Positions 29,501-38,189 of a stretch of 39,810 nucleotides of DNA are shown here, piece by piece. The notes beneath the pieces were generated by a model. That model searched no databases and had not been told where the DNA came from. It was given only the letters and a program-made list of their open reading frames with translations. Both the position numbers and the translations under genes were made by a program. The stretch comes from Desulfurococcales archaeon (lineage in GTDB: Archaea; Thermoproteota; Thermoprotei_A; Sulfolobales; Acidilobaceae): NCBI GenBank assembly GCA_015521205.1, contig WAOQ01000017.1:1-39810 (forward strand), given 5' to 3'. How positions within the stretch are numbered: the stretch's first letter is position 1; each line of letters opens with the position of its first letter.

Positions 29501-31563
29501 AAGCGATAGCAACAGCGCTGTCCATGCTAAAATCCGCGAGAACATCGATAACGGGCACACCCGAATTCGGAAAGACGAACTATACAGTAGTCAACGTTAG
29601 CCTAGAAAGACTACCCTATGGATACATAGCTGGCGCCGTCACGGACACGGCTGGAAACCCAATAGCAGGAGCTACCGTGGCCATCTCAGGTGCACCCTTC
29701 ACTCTGACAACCGATGAGAATGGTACATTCACCACTTGGCTACCTGCAGGTAACTATACAGTATTCGTATCTGCGCCAGGATACAAGAGTGCAACGGCAA
29801 ATGTCACTATAAACGTGAACGAGACCACCACGGTGTCCTTCGCTCTAGAGGAGGCGCCAAGACTTGCTATACTATACGACTTCAATGGTGAACTAAAATC
29901 ACTCATAACATCATTCGACCCGGAGATATACGTAGAAGACTTCAACAGTATAGACGAGTTCACCGACGCTATAGCCTCAGGGTTCTTCTGGGGTGCAATA
30001 GTATCAGGATACTATGCCGCACCTATGCCCACCGAAGACCAGTTCTTCGCCATGCTGGACGCGATAGAATCACAACAAATGAGTGTAGTGTGGCTCGGCA
30101 ACTGGTATGTTGAAGGAGACCCCGATTTCGGATACGGTATAAGGATGCTACACGAGTATCTAGGGGATCCGGGTACACTAGTCACCGGCTGGGGCACCGG
30201 CGCCGTTTACTATGGGATCCTACAGTCAAGCCCGATATTTGATGGGTACGGGCCTGGAGACGTTGTCGGGATAGTATGGGATACTGCAGCCGACTGGCTG
30301 GCATTCGATGACTTCAGCGGTGAATTACTAGCAACCGTCTCAACTGATTCTACCGGCACTATCGCTGGTGGTGTAGGAGTAAAGTACACTAGCTATGGAA
30401 GCGTGTGGATCCTGATGGCTTCCCTCGCCCCAGAGGAGTGGACCGATACTTATTACTGGACGGAAGATGCTATGATGTTCGTGTTCAACGCCGCGAAACA
30501 AGTACTTGTAAAGAGGATAAATCTAACTCTCAACGAGACCCTAGTGCATGTCGGAGATGCTATAGAAGCAACTATATCTGATGCACCCGCTAATACCACG
30601 TTTACTATAGCAGTGGCGGGAACACCGCTAGCCAATGTAACTACAGACGCGAATGGTACGGCTACGTTCGTGTTTACAGTTCCAGCATTGCCTATGGGAG
30701 ACTATGCGGTCACGGCGACTTCACTCGATATGACGTATCTTGGAGCTGCCACTTTCACGGTAGTCCCGGAGATCATTATAGGCACGGAGCAGATAGCGCA
30801 GGGAGCATTAGCTACTTTCATGGCGACCGGTCTTCCTGCTAACGAAGTGTTCTTCTTCTTGATAGACAGTAACGTTATAACCACGTTTATGAGCGGCTCT
30901 GACGGCACTGCAACATTATACATCAACATACCGTTATACGTCGAAGCTGGTGTTGAACACGCTTTCAATATAGCCTACGCCGACAACGGGACAGTACTAG
31001 TATCAACCGCGGCAAACGTGTATCCAGGCTATATCATTGAACTTCTACAAGAGATAGCGAATGGAACCAATGCAAGTGCTGGACTAACAAGTGAAGTGTT
31101 ATCCCAGTTAAACCAGCTAGGGCTTCTAATCAACACAACAGCAAGTGATCTCGAGACTATGATTAGCAGCGGTAAAGCCGACATAATAGGGCTCCTCAAC
31201 ACTAAGAGTGGTGATATACTCGCAGTCCTAGACACTATGAACGGAACAATACTAGCAAGACTTACGGACATAGAGACCGGGCTTGGAGGAATTAATGCTT
31301 CCATACAATCCAGCACTCAGACGATAAACTCTAACATTGAAACGGCGAAGGGCGAGATCATAAACACGTTAAGCGGCAATATTGATAGTGCCAAGAACGA
31401 GGTTTTAGACGCTATTACATCATTGAATCAGAGCCTATCGTCTACAGCAGAGGATATCAAGCAGAGCGTGCCCAGCAGTACATCGACTAACGCGGCTGCC
31501 GGCATGGCGACATTAGCGTTTTTGGCAAGCCTAGGAGCTATAGTTGTGTCGAGAAGAGGTTAG
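26572..31563 (+). CDS. Secreted, cell-surface-anchored subtilisin-like (S8) protease, multidomain
   Basis: Signal peptide MNMGNKIIALFLLTFFIATVFSPLAVHA; triad VAVLDTG-like RIAVLDTGVDITHP, DGHGTHTSGT, AAIGNDGP, GTSMATPHVTGT; four carboxypeptidase-regulatory-like repeats; coiled-coil-like C-terminus and terminal TM GMATLAFLASLGAIVVSRRG. Confidence 0.95.
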   Translation: MNMGNKIIALFLLTFFIATVFSPLAVHANSPYNWSKIDPRLAEMVKNPSQKYEVIVKLKDVPKYMLIGKTHDMVVSTLKEYARSTQAPIESIVTQRGGEVLHSFWLMNAILVKADFNTILLLTTFDNVERIFPNYRITIEEPLSRTPINPDQSVESWGIFRIHAPDVWAMGYTGEGVRIAVLDTGVDITHPALAGKMLTLDPTDPHYPGGWMEWDSDGNPICSTPHDTDGHGTHTSGTALGGDTEDILIGVAPGATLMHGLVLPGGSGSFAQVMAGMEWTVDPYDCDGNPTGLPAHVVSMSWGASGYYDNDLLPAIENMLLAGIIPVAAIGNDGPGITSNPGNIWGVFGVGATDETDNVAWFSSGEVVNWPSPPASWPFFGGYPSTYMKPDFSAPGVDIVSSVPGGGYEAWMGTSMATPHVTGTVALVLQAMGALDYQSPVPEFSLPELVYLILNQTAEDFGDPGQDIGYGWGIINAYNAVETAMTYAKKSGVTGFVSDAETGEPIVWASVFVQEINRTFGVNESGGFKIPLDPGTYHLTFQAWGYQSVTVEVNVTAGNGTLVGVVTDALTGMPITNATATIIELGQSFLTNASGIFTATMPAGTYTVIVSAPGYENQTKSVTINENETTIEFFELLPAGNGTISGYVFDSNTSAPIPNATIAAVSATNVFVTFTDASGYYELSLPADIYDVIASAPGYLPQNVSGIMVLPNTTTIVNFTLTTFAGSIVVLGDAYGHIPTILESYGIPSDLIVTYNDSDTLINDWSNGTVMPKVLVIDHWYADESTPDNTTVLAIIGLAELSGTEIVFLDTPYSGATGGKGLYYYDDEIESYGYPAPDDYIYGWPTPDYVKVTMLDPTHPIFNGVVPDNDSWFYLADLANSDYADYIAFYFYDDDFAMPLYLANITDDSAGEAGTGIAAFMTPAGNAWIFLASWAESDWMQYLEPGIDGMYSNNTATVLFNAVNLTYTMSSLVTSPEAIATALSMLKSARTSITGTPEFGKTNYTVVNVSLERLPYGYIAGAVTDTAGNPIAGATVAISGAPFTLTTDENGTFTTWLPAGNYTVFVSAPGYKSATANVTINVNETTTVSFALEEAPRLAILYDFNGELKSLITSFDPEIYVEDFNSIDEFTDAIASGFFWGAIVSGYYAAPMPTEDQFFAMLDAIESQQMSVVWLGNWYVEGDPDFGYGIRMLHEYLGDPGTLVTGWGTGAVYYGILQSSPIFDGYGPGDVVGIVWDTAADWLAFDDFSGELLATVSTDSTGTIAGGVGVKYTSYGSVWILMASLAPEEWTDTYYWTEDAMMFVFNAAKQVLVKRINLTLNETLVHVGDAIEATISDAPANTTFTIAVAGTPLANVTTDANGTATFVFTVPALPMGDYAVTATSLDMTYLGAATFTVVPEIIIGTEQIAQGALATFMATGLPANEVFFFLIDSNVITTFMSGSDGTATLYINIPLYVEAGVEHAFNIAYADNGTVLVSTAANVYPGYIIELLQEIANGTNASAGLTSEVLSQLNQLGLLINTTASDLETMISSGKADIIGLLNTKSGDILAVLDTMNGTILARLTDIETGLGGINASIQSSTQTINSNIETAKGEIINTLSGNIDSAKNEVLDAITSLNQSLSSTAEDIKQSVPSSTSTNAAAGMATLAFLASLGAIVVSRRG

Positions 31564-33275
31564 AGGCTGATATACCCGAAATACACCTTTTCTTTTTTAA
31601 TGTATATTTTTTCCATTTGACTTACCTTCCCCGTTGAATATTCTTCTGGTAAAATAGCGCAGTTAACATATCCCTGTTCCAACAGGATCTGGGACGTTTT
31701 GAATCTGGGGGTGAGAAGAACTTTTGTCTCTCCACTGACTACGCTCCTAGAAGATTCCATGTACCCCTCGCGGATCGCCATTTTAGAGCAACTAGATGAC
31801 GGATCTCTTACTAAAAATAACTTCCTTTCGGCGATTACACTTAAATCGACGGCTCTCGTTTCTACATATTTTTGATCTTGAGAAAACACTAAAGGCGTCA
31901 TCTCGTCCGCAGATCTAGTTTCTCCCAGATCAATAGTATATGGTACATATATTATTCTATAGGGTTTCTCAACAGGCAACTCTACCTCTCTATAATCTAT
32001 ATCTGTAAACGACAAAACTACTGTTCTATCCTGTTGCCTCTCGAACGACACTGTTACCTGGTTTCCAGCTTGTAACGGAGTATGTCTTTCGCCGGAGATG
32101 AAGAGTGTGGCATCACTGTTTGCCTGGGAGACTATCATATAGCTCTCACGAGCCAATGGGTATGCCACATCATTATATAATGCAACAGGTATGAAAGTTG
32201 CCCTTCCAGGAGTCCCATAAATAGTGTATGCTAAACGTGCTTCGGTTTCCCTACAAGGTTTGTCCAGTATGATACCACCCCTACTAAACCCGGGGATAAT
32301 GATCTTTTCCAGTACATTAGCAGCGCTTCTCGGATTCCCGGGCAACCCGAAAAACGGTTTGCCCTGTATCTCGCCTATCACCGTGGGCTTTCCGGGTTTG
32401 ATCCTTATGCCATGTATGTGTAGTACACCAAGATCTTCTACTACCTGGTATACCAAATCATCGGGTCCGGCACTGGTCCCGCCACTAAGCATTATTATGT
32501 CCGCATCTGGTAGTGTTTTTTGTATGAAATTTTCTAGTTCCTCCCGATCGTCAGGAATAATGCCTGCATCAATGACTTCTGAGCCAAGCTGTGTTAGGCG
32601 GGAGATGATATAATGCCTATTGGAATCATAGATTTTCCCCATGCTAAGGGGTTCTGAAACTTCTATCAACTCGTTCCCGGTAGAAGCTACGGCCACGCGT
32701 ATTTTTCTTGTTACATGTAAAGTTTTCATTCCGAGTGATGCTATAGCTGCCACCATTCTAGCGTCGAGAAGCGTGTATCGTGATAGAACAAGGTCTCCTT
32801 CCGCCACGTCGGTAGCCGGAAGAGCAAAATTCTGTCCTATGCCAACGCTTTTGTAAATAAGCACATCCTCGTCAATCAAATCGACGTGCTCGATAGGTAC
32901 TACCCCATCGGCACCTAACGGTATCCAAGCCCCGGTGTCTACTTCTATGCATTCTCCTTTGGAAAGGCTACGTTTCGGTTTTTCACCTATCTTAACCCTT
33001 CCACCATACTTTAGCTTGACAGGACTATCTTCCCCTGCGGTTGCGACATCCTCTGAAATAACAGCACAACCGTCGACAAGGGAACGTGGATAATAAGGGA
33101 GAGAAAACGGGGCATAAACGTCTTCTAGGAGTACACGTCCTACGGCGTTGTCAATAGTCGTTATCTCCGGAGGTTCTTGTATGAGGTTTTTCCTTACCAT
33201 TTCTGAGAGTCTAGATGATATTAGCAATATAGCCTTTGAGGGTTCTTCTAAGCGTTTAAAGACTCCGCGGGGCAT
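31560..33275 (-). CDS. moeA: Molybdopterin molybdenumtransferase MoeA paralog 1, with C-terminal extension
   Basis: PRSLVDGCAVISEDVA, VASTGNELIE, GKIYDSNRHYI, MLSGGTSAGPDDLVYQV, HGIRIKPGKPTVIGEIQGKPFFGLPGNPRSA; ~150 aa beyond the MoeA core. Confidence 0.94.
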   Translation of the reverse strand: MPRGVFKRLEEPSKAILLISSRLSEMVRKNLIQEPPEITTIDNAVGRVLLEDVYAPFSLPYYPRSLVDGCAVISEDVATAGEDSPVKLKYGGRVKIGEKPKRSLSKGECIEVDTGAWIPLGADGVVPIEHVDLIDEDVLIYKSVGIGQNFALPATDVAEGDLVLSRYTLLDARMVAAIASLGMKTLHVTRKIRVAVASTGNELIEVSEPLSMGKIYDSNRHYIISRLTQLGSEVIDAGIIPDDREELENFIQKTLPDADIIMLSGGTSAGPDDLVYQVVEDLGVLHIHGIRIKPGKPTVIGEIQGKPFFGLPGNPRSAANVLEKIIIPGFSRGGIILDKPCRETEARLAYTIYGTPGRATFIPVALYNDVAYPLARESYMIVSQANSDATLFISGERHTPLQAGNQVTVSFERQQDRTVVLSFTDIDYREVELPVEKPYRIIYVPYTIDLGETRSADEMTPLVFSQDQKYVETRAVDLSVIAERKLFLVRDPSSSCSKMAIREGYMESSRSVVSGETKVLLTPRFKTSQILLEQGYVNCAILPEEYSTGKVSQMEKIYIKKEKVYFGYISL

Positions 33276-33281
33276 ACTTCA

Positions 33282-34544
33282 TCACCCATACAATCTTGTG
33301 GATAATAGATTCACTATTTCGCCTTCGTTATACCCGGTGACATCTGGTGGCACTATTATCATTGAATCACCGTATAATAGCGTCGACAATATGCCACTAC
33401 CAGTTAATCGTAGTGGAGAAACAAGTATCTTACCGTCGACTATGCGTGTCCTGGCACGTACATAGTTTGTCATGCCGGGTCTCGAGACGAGCTTCCTCTC
33501 TAATACGCCTTGGAACTCCCTGAAAATTCTCCTATTTCTACCCAAAACTTTGGAGAGGGCTGGCTCCACGACGGCTATAATTTCAGTATACGCTGCGACC
33601 GGCATCCCGCTAAGAGAGAGAATTAACCTGTCTTTTCCATCATAACTCGTTATCCCTATACCCATGGGGCGGCCGGGGGTAAGCGCTATACCGTGTAGGA
33701 AACCTTTATCCGAAAATTTCTCTTTGACAACCCGTATGACTAGATCCTTCTTACCCACGCTCGTACCTCCAGTCGAAATAACAATGGGACATCTTGAAAG
33801 TAGGAACTCAAATTTCCTCATAACCTCTGTTCTAGAATCTCCGACTAACCCGTGGTATTCTACCTTGAATCCGAGTTTTTCAAGGAGAGCCTTTACAAGT
33901 CGTGCTGTAGAAGCATATAGCTTTCCCGGGTCTTTCTCCGAGCCTGGTTCTACTAATTCGTCTCCCGTCGAGAAAATACATGCTCTTGGTAGTTTCCAAA
34001 CCTTTATCTTTGAATATCCTAGTGTGGCTAGCAATCCTATGTGGAAATCGTCTATCCTATCGCCGATGGAAGCTATATTGGTGCCTTGCTTGAGATCCTC
34101 TCCACGGGTGGCAACACCGTACCCGCTACCGAACCCTTTCGTCACTATGACTTCGTTTCCTCTAACCGAAATATATTCTGCGGGTATAACGACATCAGCA
34201 TTAACCGGTAGTTTAGAGCCCGTAGCTACCTCAACACATTCTCCCGGTCGGAGAAGATACTCTATGTCTCTATCGACCGGGATCGCGCCCTTTTTAATCA
34301 AGAATGCGGGAGACTCTGGAGAAGCGCCTCCAACGTCTACTGAGCGTGCAGCACAGCCATCCAGAACACTCTTATTATAGGGTGGAATATCCTGTGAAGA
34401 ATAGATATCAGCTGCAATATACCGTCCTAATGACTCGTTTATACCGGACTCTTCTACTACGACTAGCCTCCTTAATACGCTGTATACGAGTGAAACTGCT
34501 TCATCGACCGGGTGGAGCCTTTCCATAAATCTATACACGTCCAT
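33282..34544 (-). CDS. moeA: Molybdopterin molybdenumtransferase MoeA paralog 2
   Basis: PPYNKSVLDGCAARSVDV, IFSTGDELVEPG, STGGTSVGKKDLVIRV, HGIALTPGRPMGIG, LSLSGMPVAAYTE. Confidence 0.95.
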   Translation of the reverse strand: MDVYRFMERLHPVDEAVSLVYSVLRRLVVVEESGINESLGRYIAADIYSSQDIPPYNKSVLDGCAARSVDVGGASPESPAFLIKKGAIPVDRDIEYLLRPGECVEVATGSKLPVNADVVIPAEYISVRGNEVIVTKGFGSGYGVATRGEDLKQGTNIASIGDRIDDFHIGLLATLGYSKIKVWKLPRACIFSTGDELVEPGSEKDPGKLYASTARLVKALLEKLGFKVEYHGLVGDSRTEVMRKFEFLLSRCPIVISTGGTSVGKKDLVIRVVKEKFSDKGFLHGIALTPGRPMGIGITSYDGKDRLILSLSGMPVAAYTEIIAVVEPALSKVLGRNRRIFREFQGVLERKLVSRPGMTNYVRARTRIVDGKILVSPLRLTGSGILSTLLYGDSMIIVPPDVTGYNEGEIVNLLSTRLYG

Positions 34545-34624
34545 CCCCTACGCATCCACTGTTGGTTAAAGAATACGGTTAAGGGTACATCTATTAACAA
34601 CATTACGGTATAAAACATGATATA

Positions 34625-34669
34625 TCTAAAAAGAAAAGAGGTTTCGGGGAAGGTTTATCCGAGATAAAC
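34625..34669 (-). terminator. Stem-loop plus pyrimidine tract downstream of the SSB gene
   Basis: GTTTATC-cga-GATAAAC (34653-34669) just past the SSB stop, followed on the minus strand by CTCTTTTCTTTTTAG. Confidence 0.6.
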
Positions 34670-34672
34670 GTC

Positions 34673-35101
34673 CTAATACCTTCTACCACGATATCTATTG
34701 CTCCCAGAACGACGATAACCCGAGCTTCTACGATAACCATATCCTGAACCACTACTTTTCGGGATATCCTCCGGGATCTCCTCAGTAGACGGAACCTCCT
34801 CATCCGGGATACGCTCTATTTCTCCTCTTTGACCAACATTAAGCTGTACATCGCCCCTGTAACTTGTAGTCCAAGCACCCTTAACCTCTATGGCTTCTCC
34901 CTCCTTCAAAGTCCCGGCATGTCGACCCCAAAGGGTAAGCTTCACTCTTCCAGTTTCATCCCCGACCATGGCCTCACTTATCGTCCACTCGCCACGCCGG
35001 GTTTGAACAGTTCGCTCTTCCCGAGTCTCAATAACCCTAACCTTTACATTAACATTATCAAGATCCTCTCGAAGTTCACCAACCTTCTTGGTTTCTCCCA
35101 T
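34673..35101 (-). CDS. ssb: Single-stranded DNA-binding protein (crenarchaeal SSB, OB fold)
   Basis: VGELREDLDNVNVKVRVIETREERTVQTRRGEWTISEAMVGDETGRVKLTLWGRHAGTLKEGEAIEVKGAWTTSYRGDVQLNVGQRGEIERI; start chosen at MGETKK (35101) not 35209. Confidence 0.88.
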   Translation of the reverse strand: MGETKKVGELREDLDNVNVKVRVIETREERTVQTRRGEWTISEAMVGDETGRVKLTLWGRHAGTLKEGEAIEVKGAWTTSYRGDVQLNVGQRGEIERIPDEEVPSTEEIPEDIPKSSGSGYGYRRSSGYRRSGSNRYRGRRY

Positions 35102-35276
35102 CTTATTCTCGTGGTAACTCAAATGAAGCACACCACCAGCCTCGCCGCACCTTTCTAGTACATAGAGACCAGAACCCTCCTTTAGAGCCGGGGGTATTAA
35201 ACCTTGCAATCATGATATAGAAACTATCAAAACGCCCTAGTAGTAAAAACAAGATAATCCGTACAGGGGATAAGGC

Positions 35277-36284
35277 ATGGTTCAACTAAAGGTGGGTAAA
35301 CTTCCATTAAACCTTCTCAGCGAAATGCTAGAACTCATGAAAGGTGCAGATGATGAAGCAGTCATCGTCGGGCCCAGAATAGGGGAAGACGCTGCCATAA
35401 TACGGGTTGGACCCAGCATAATGGCGGTACACGTCGATCCTATAACTGAAGCTAGTGTTGGATCAGCTAGGCTATCAATGATAGTAGCCTCCAACGATAT
35501 AGCAGTTACAGGCGTAAAGCCTAGATGGGCATTGATAACTATGTTGCTTCCAGAAAACATCAACTGGAATGAAATCCGCTCGATTGCAGACAAGATAGGG
35601 GCTGAGGCAAAAAAACTTGGGATAAGTGTGGTAGGAGGGCATACCGAGGTATCACCCGGTATAAACAAACCAATAATAGTAACTACCGTGATAGGTGAAT
35701 CATCGGCAGGCAAATTTATCCCCACAAGTGGGGCGATGCCGGGAGACTACGTCATTCAGGTGAAACCCGCGGCATTAGAAGGAACCTATATACTGGCTAC
35801 CGATTTTAGGGAGAAACTTCTAGAACTTGGTGTCAAACGCGATATTATTGTACGTGCTTCACAATTCATCAACTATCTCTCAGTTATAGATCCGGCGTTA
35901 CGGTTAGCAGGTCTAGAGGGGATCCATTCAATGCATGACCCTACAGAAGGCGGTTTAATAGGCGGGCTACTCGAAATGGCCTTATCGTCAGACACCACCC
36001 TACGTGTAGAGATGAAACGTTTTATCATACGATCTGAAACTCTTGAAATATCACGTGCTCTAAACATAGATTGGGCGAGACTAATATCCAGTGGAACCGT
36101 GATAGCCACGATAGCTCCTGACTCGCTTAATATGCTTGACGAGATATTGGAAGACTATGATTATGCGGTCATCGGCAAGGTTGAAGCACAAGGAGAATGC
36201 CCCCTAATAATCGAAGATACTGGTGAATGCATCGCGAATGTCCCACAAGACGAGATTTCGAGATTTTGGAGTAGTACAAATTAA
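35277..36284 (+). CDS. AIR synthase/HypE-related protein
   Basis: GPRIGEDAAIIRVGPSIMAVHVDPITEA...ASNDIAVTGVKPRWALITMLLPE...VVGGHTEVSPGI...MHDPTEGGLIGGLLEMA. Confidence 0.9.
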   Translation: MVQLKVGKLPLNLLSEMLELMKGADDEAVIVGPRIGEDAAIIRVGPSIMAVHVDPITEASVGSARLSMIVASNDIAVTGVKPRWALITMLLPENINWNEIRSIADKIGAEAKKLGISVVGGHTEVSPGINKPIIVTTVIGESSAGKFIPTSGAMPGDYVIQVKPAALEGTYILATDFREKLLELGVKRDIIVRASQFINYLSVIDPALRLAGLEGIHSMHDPTEGGLIGGLLEMALSSDTTLRVEMKRFIIRSETLEISRALNIDWARLISSGTVIATIAPDSLNMLDEILEDYDYAVIGKVEAQGECPLIIEDTGECIANVPQDEISRFWSSTN

Positions 36285-36322
36285 GAATACCTCATTGTCG
36301 ATCATGGGTAATGGTGAGAACG

Positions 36323-36583
36323 ATGCCTGGAAAATTCGATAAACAGTTTGAATGCGATGAACTTCCTTGTATACACGTAGTCAGCGATGTTAGACGCAAA
36401 CGCATAGCAGTGTTCGTAGAAACAAGTGATGGCGTTGTCTATATGCCACTGAAAAAAATTGAGGATGCCTGTTCAAGGATTGCAGAGCTCCGGAGAATAC
36501 ACTATAGAGAAGCAGATTACCATGAAATCGATGAACTTGCAAGGAAATATTTGGATCTAGAGCCTGTCGAAGATTACGACTAA
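36323..36583 (+). CDS. Small conserved-looking hypothetical protein
   Basis: MPGKFDKQFECDELPCIHVVSDVRRKRIAVFVETSDGVVYMPLKKIEDACSRIAELRRIHYREADYHEIDELARKYLDLEPVEDYD; SD GGTGAG 6 nt before ATG 36323. Confidence 0.7.
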   Translation: MPGKFDKQFECDELPCIHVVSDVRRKRIAVFVETSDGVVYMPLKKIEDACSRIAELRRIHYREADYHEIDELARKYLDLEPVEDYD

Positions 36584-36603
36584 AAAGAAAGGTAAAAGAA
36601 GGA

Positions 36604-37530
36604 TTACCCGAGGTATTCCTTGGGTATCTGAGCTATGTTAGCCCGTATAGCCTCAACACTCTCCAGGAATCCTGCCTTTTCCTCGTCGTTTAATGGTAAC
36701 TCGATTATCCTCTCAACGCCGTTTCTACCAAGTATAACTGGTACGCCTGCAAATACGTCTGAGATTCCATACTCGCCGTCTAAATATACGCTCGCTAGGA
36801 ACATCGATTTTTGATCCTTGAGTACGCTCTCGGCCATTACAGCCAACCCTGATCCTGGGCCGAAGTTGCTGCTGTATCCTCTTAGGTTGGTAATAGTTGC
36901 ACCTGCTTTAATAGTCTCCTCTACCACCTTGTCTATCTCCTCTTTGGAGAGCATCATTGTTAGGGGCGCGCCACCTACGGTTGATAGTCTCGGTACGGGG
37001 AACATCTGCTTTCCATGCATACCTAGCACTATAGGAACTATACTGGCGGGGCTTACACCAAGTTTCCTGCTGGCATAGTATGCTAGTCTACCTGAGTCGA
37101 GTACACCACTAAAACCTATCACCCTAGATCTATCCCAGCCGAGTCTCTTGTACATCAAGTAGGCCATGGCATCCAACGGGTTCGTCGTCAGCATTACTAT
37201 AGCATCAGGTGCATACTTCTTGATCTTCTCGGCAATGTCGACTATCACACCAGCGTTTTTCCCTACGAGTTCCTCTCTAGTCATACCAGGTTTTCGGGGG
37301 AACCCGGCAGTTACTACTACGAGATCGCTACCCTTCATGTCCTCAAAGTTCGTGCTCCCAGTTATGTTGACGTTAATGCCTAGTATAGACATCGCGTGAG
37401 AAAGATCTAATGCCTCACCCTGTGGTACTCCCTCCCTAATATCTAGTAGAAGGATATCGTCTAGCTTCTTGAGCGCCATGAAGAGCGCGGCTGATGTGCC
37501 GACCTTACCAGATCCAATTATGGTTATCAT
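36604..37530 (-). CDS. mdh: Malate dehydrogenase (LDH/MDH family)
   Basis: MITIIGSGKVGTSAALFMALKKLDDILLLDI, VVVTAGFPRKPGMTREELVGKN, MLTTNPLDAMAYL, SGVLDSGRLAYY, GMHGKQMFPVPR. Confidence 0.94.
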   Translation of the reverse strand: MITIIGSGKVGTSAALFMALKKLDDILLLDIREGVPQGEALDLSHAMSILGINVNITGSTNFEDMKGSDLVVVTAGFPRKPGMTREELVGKNAGVIVDIAEKIKKYAPDAIVMLTTNPLDAMAYLMYKRLGWDRSRVIGFSGVLDSGRLAYYASRKLGVSPASIVPIVLGMHGKQMFPVPRLSTVGGAPLTMMLSKEEIDKVVEETIKAGATITNLRGYSSNFGPGSGLAVMAESVLKDQKSMFLASVYLDGEYGISDVFAGVPVILGRNGVERIIELPLNDEEKAGFLESVEAIRANIAQIPKEYLG

Positions 37531-37634
37531 TTTGCTTTACACCTCCATTCTTATGAAAACCGGAGAACCATATACTAGTCTCCGACCATCATGTTTTTAC
37601 GATATTCTATTGTTTTTCATAGACAAATATATGC

Positions 37635-38189
37635 TTATTCAACCACTTTTCTACGAAGAAACATCATGGATGACTGTGAAGCAACCATATGGGCTACTCG
37701 AAGCGGCTCCGGAATTCTAGAAAAAAACTGATACCTTTCAATCCAGCTCCTAACTTCGAGGGGACCCCGGAAACTATCTACCGAATAAACTGTCCCACGC
37801 CCAGTTTCCACTTCACGAAACCATTCCAGCTGGCTTAGAAGCCTCAACCTTAACCTAGCATTTGAAAGATGCTTTCTTATCGGTTCTGCCAGCCTCTCAT
37901 ATGAAGGTTTGTACGGGTAAAACGCTATTACTTTGCTTCCAATCAGTTTCTTTAATCCTGGAATAGAGACTATGTTAAACCCTGCATAGATTAGTGTATC
38001 CAGAAAAACGACATCGACATCCAAACCTAACAGTGCAGCGAGAATCGAGGTTACATCGAGTCCGTCTATCCTTACTAGGCCCAATCTTACATACCGTGGT
38101 AAGCGCTCGTCATAAAAAACACAGGCTACTACAGTATATTGTCTGCTTTTATCAACGAAACCGTCATCGCACCCAGCTACAAGAGTCAC
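37635..38189 (-). CDS. DUF99-family protein
   Basis: GCDDGFVDKSRQYTVVACVFYD...DVVFLDTLIYAGFNIVSI...PEPLRVAHMVASQ. Confidence 0.82.
   Translation of the reverse strand: MTLVAGCDDGFVDKSRQYTVVACVFYDERLPRYVRLGLVRIDGLDVTSILAALLGLDVDVVFLDTLIYAGFNIVSIPGLKKLIGSKVIAFYPYKPSYERLAEPIRKHLSNARLRLRLLSQLEWFREVETGRGTVYSVDSFRGPLEVRSWIERYQFFSRIPEPLRVAHMVASQSSMMFLRRKVVE

Noticed and set aside
35102-35209. N-terminal extension of SSB in the ORF track
   Set aside because: The OB-domain begins right after MGETKKVGEL; the upstream residues do not resemble SSB.
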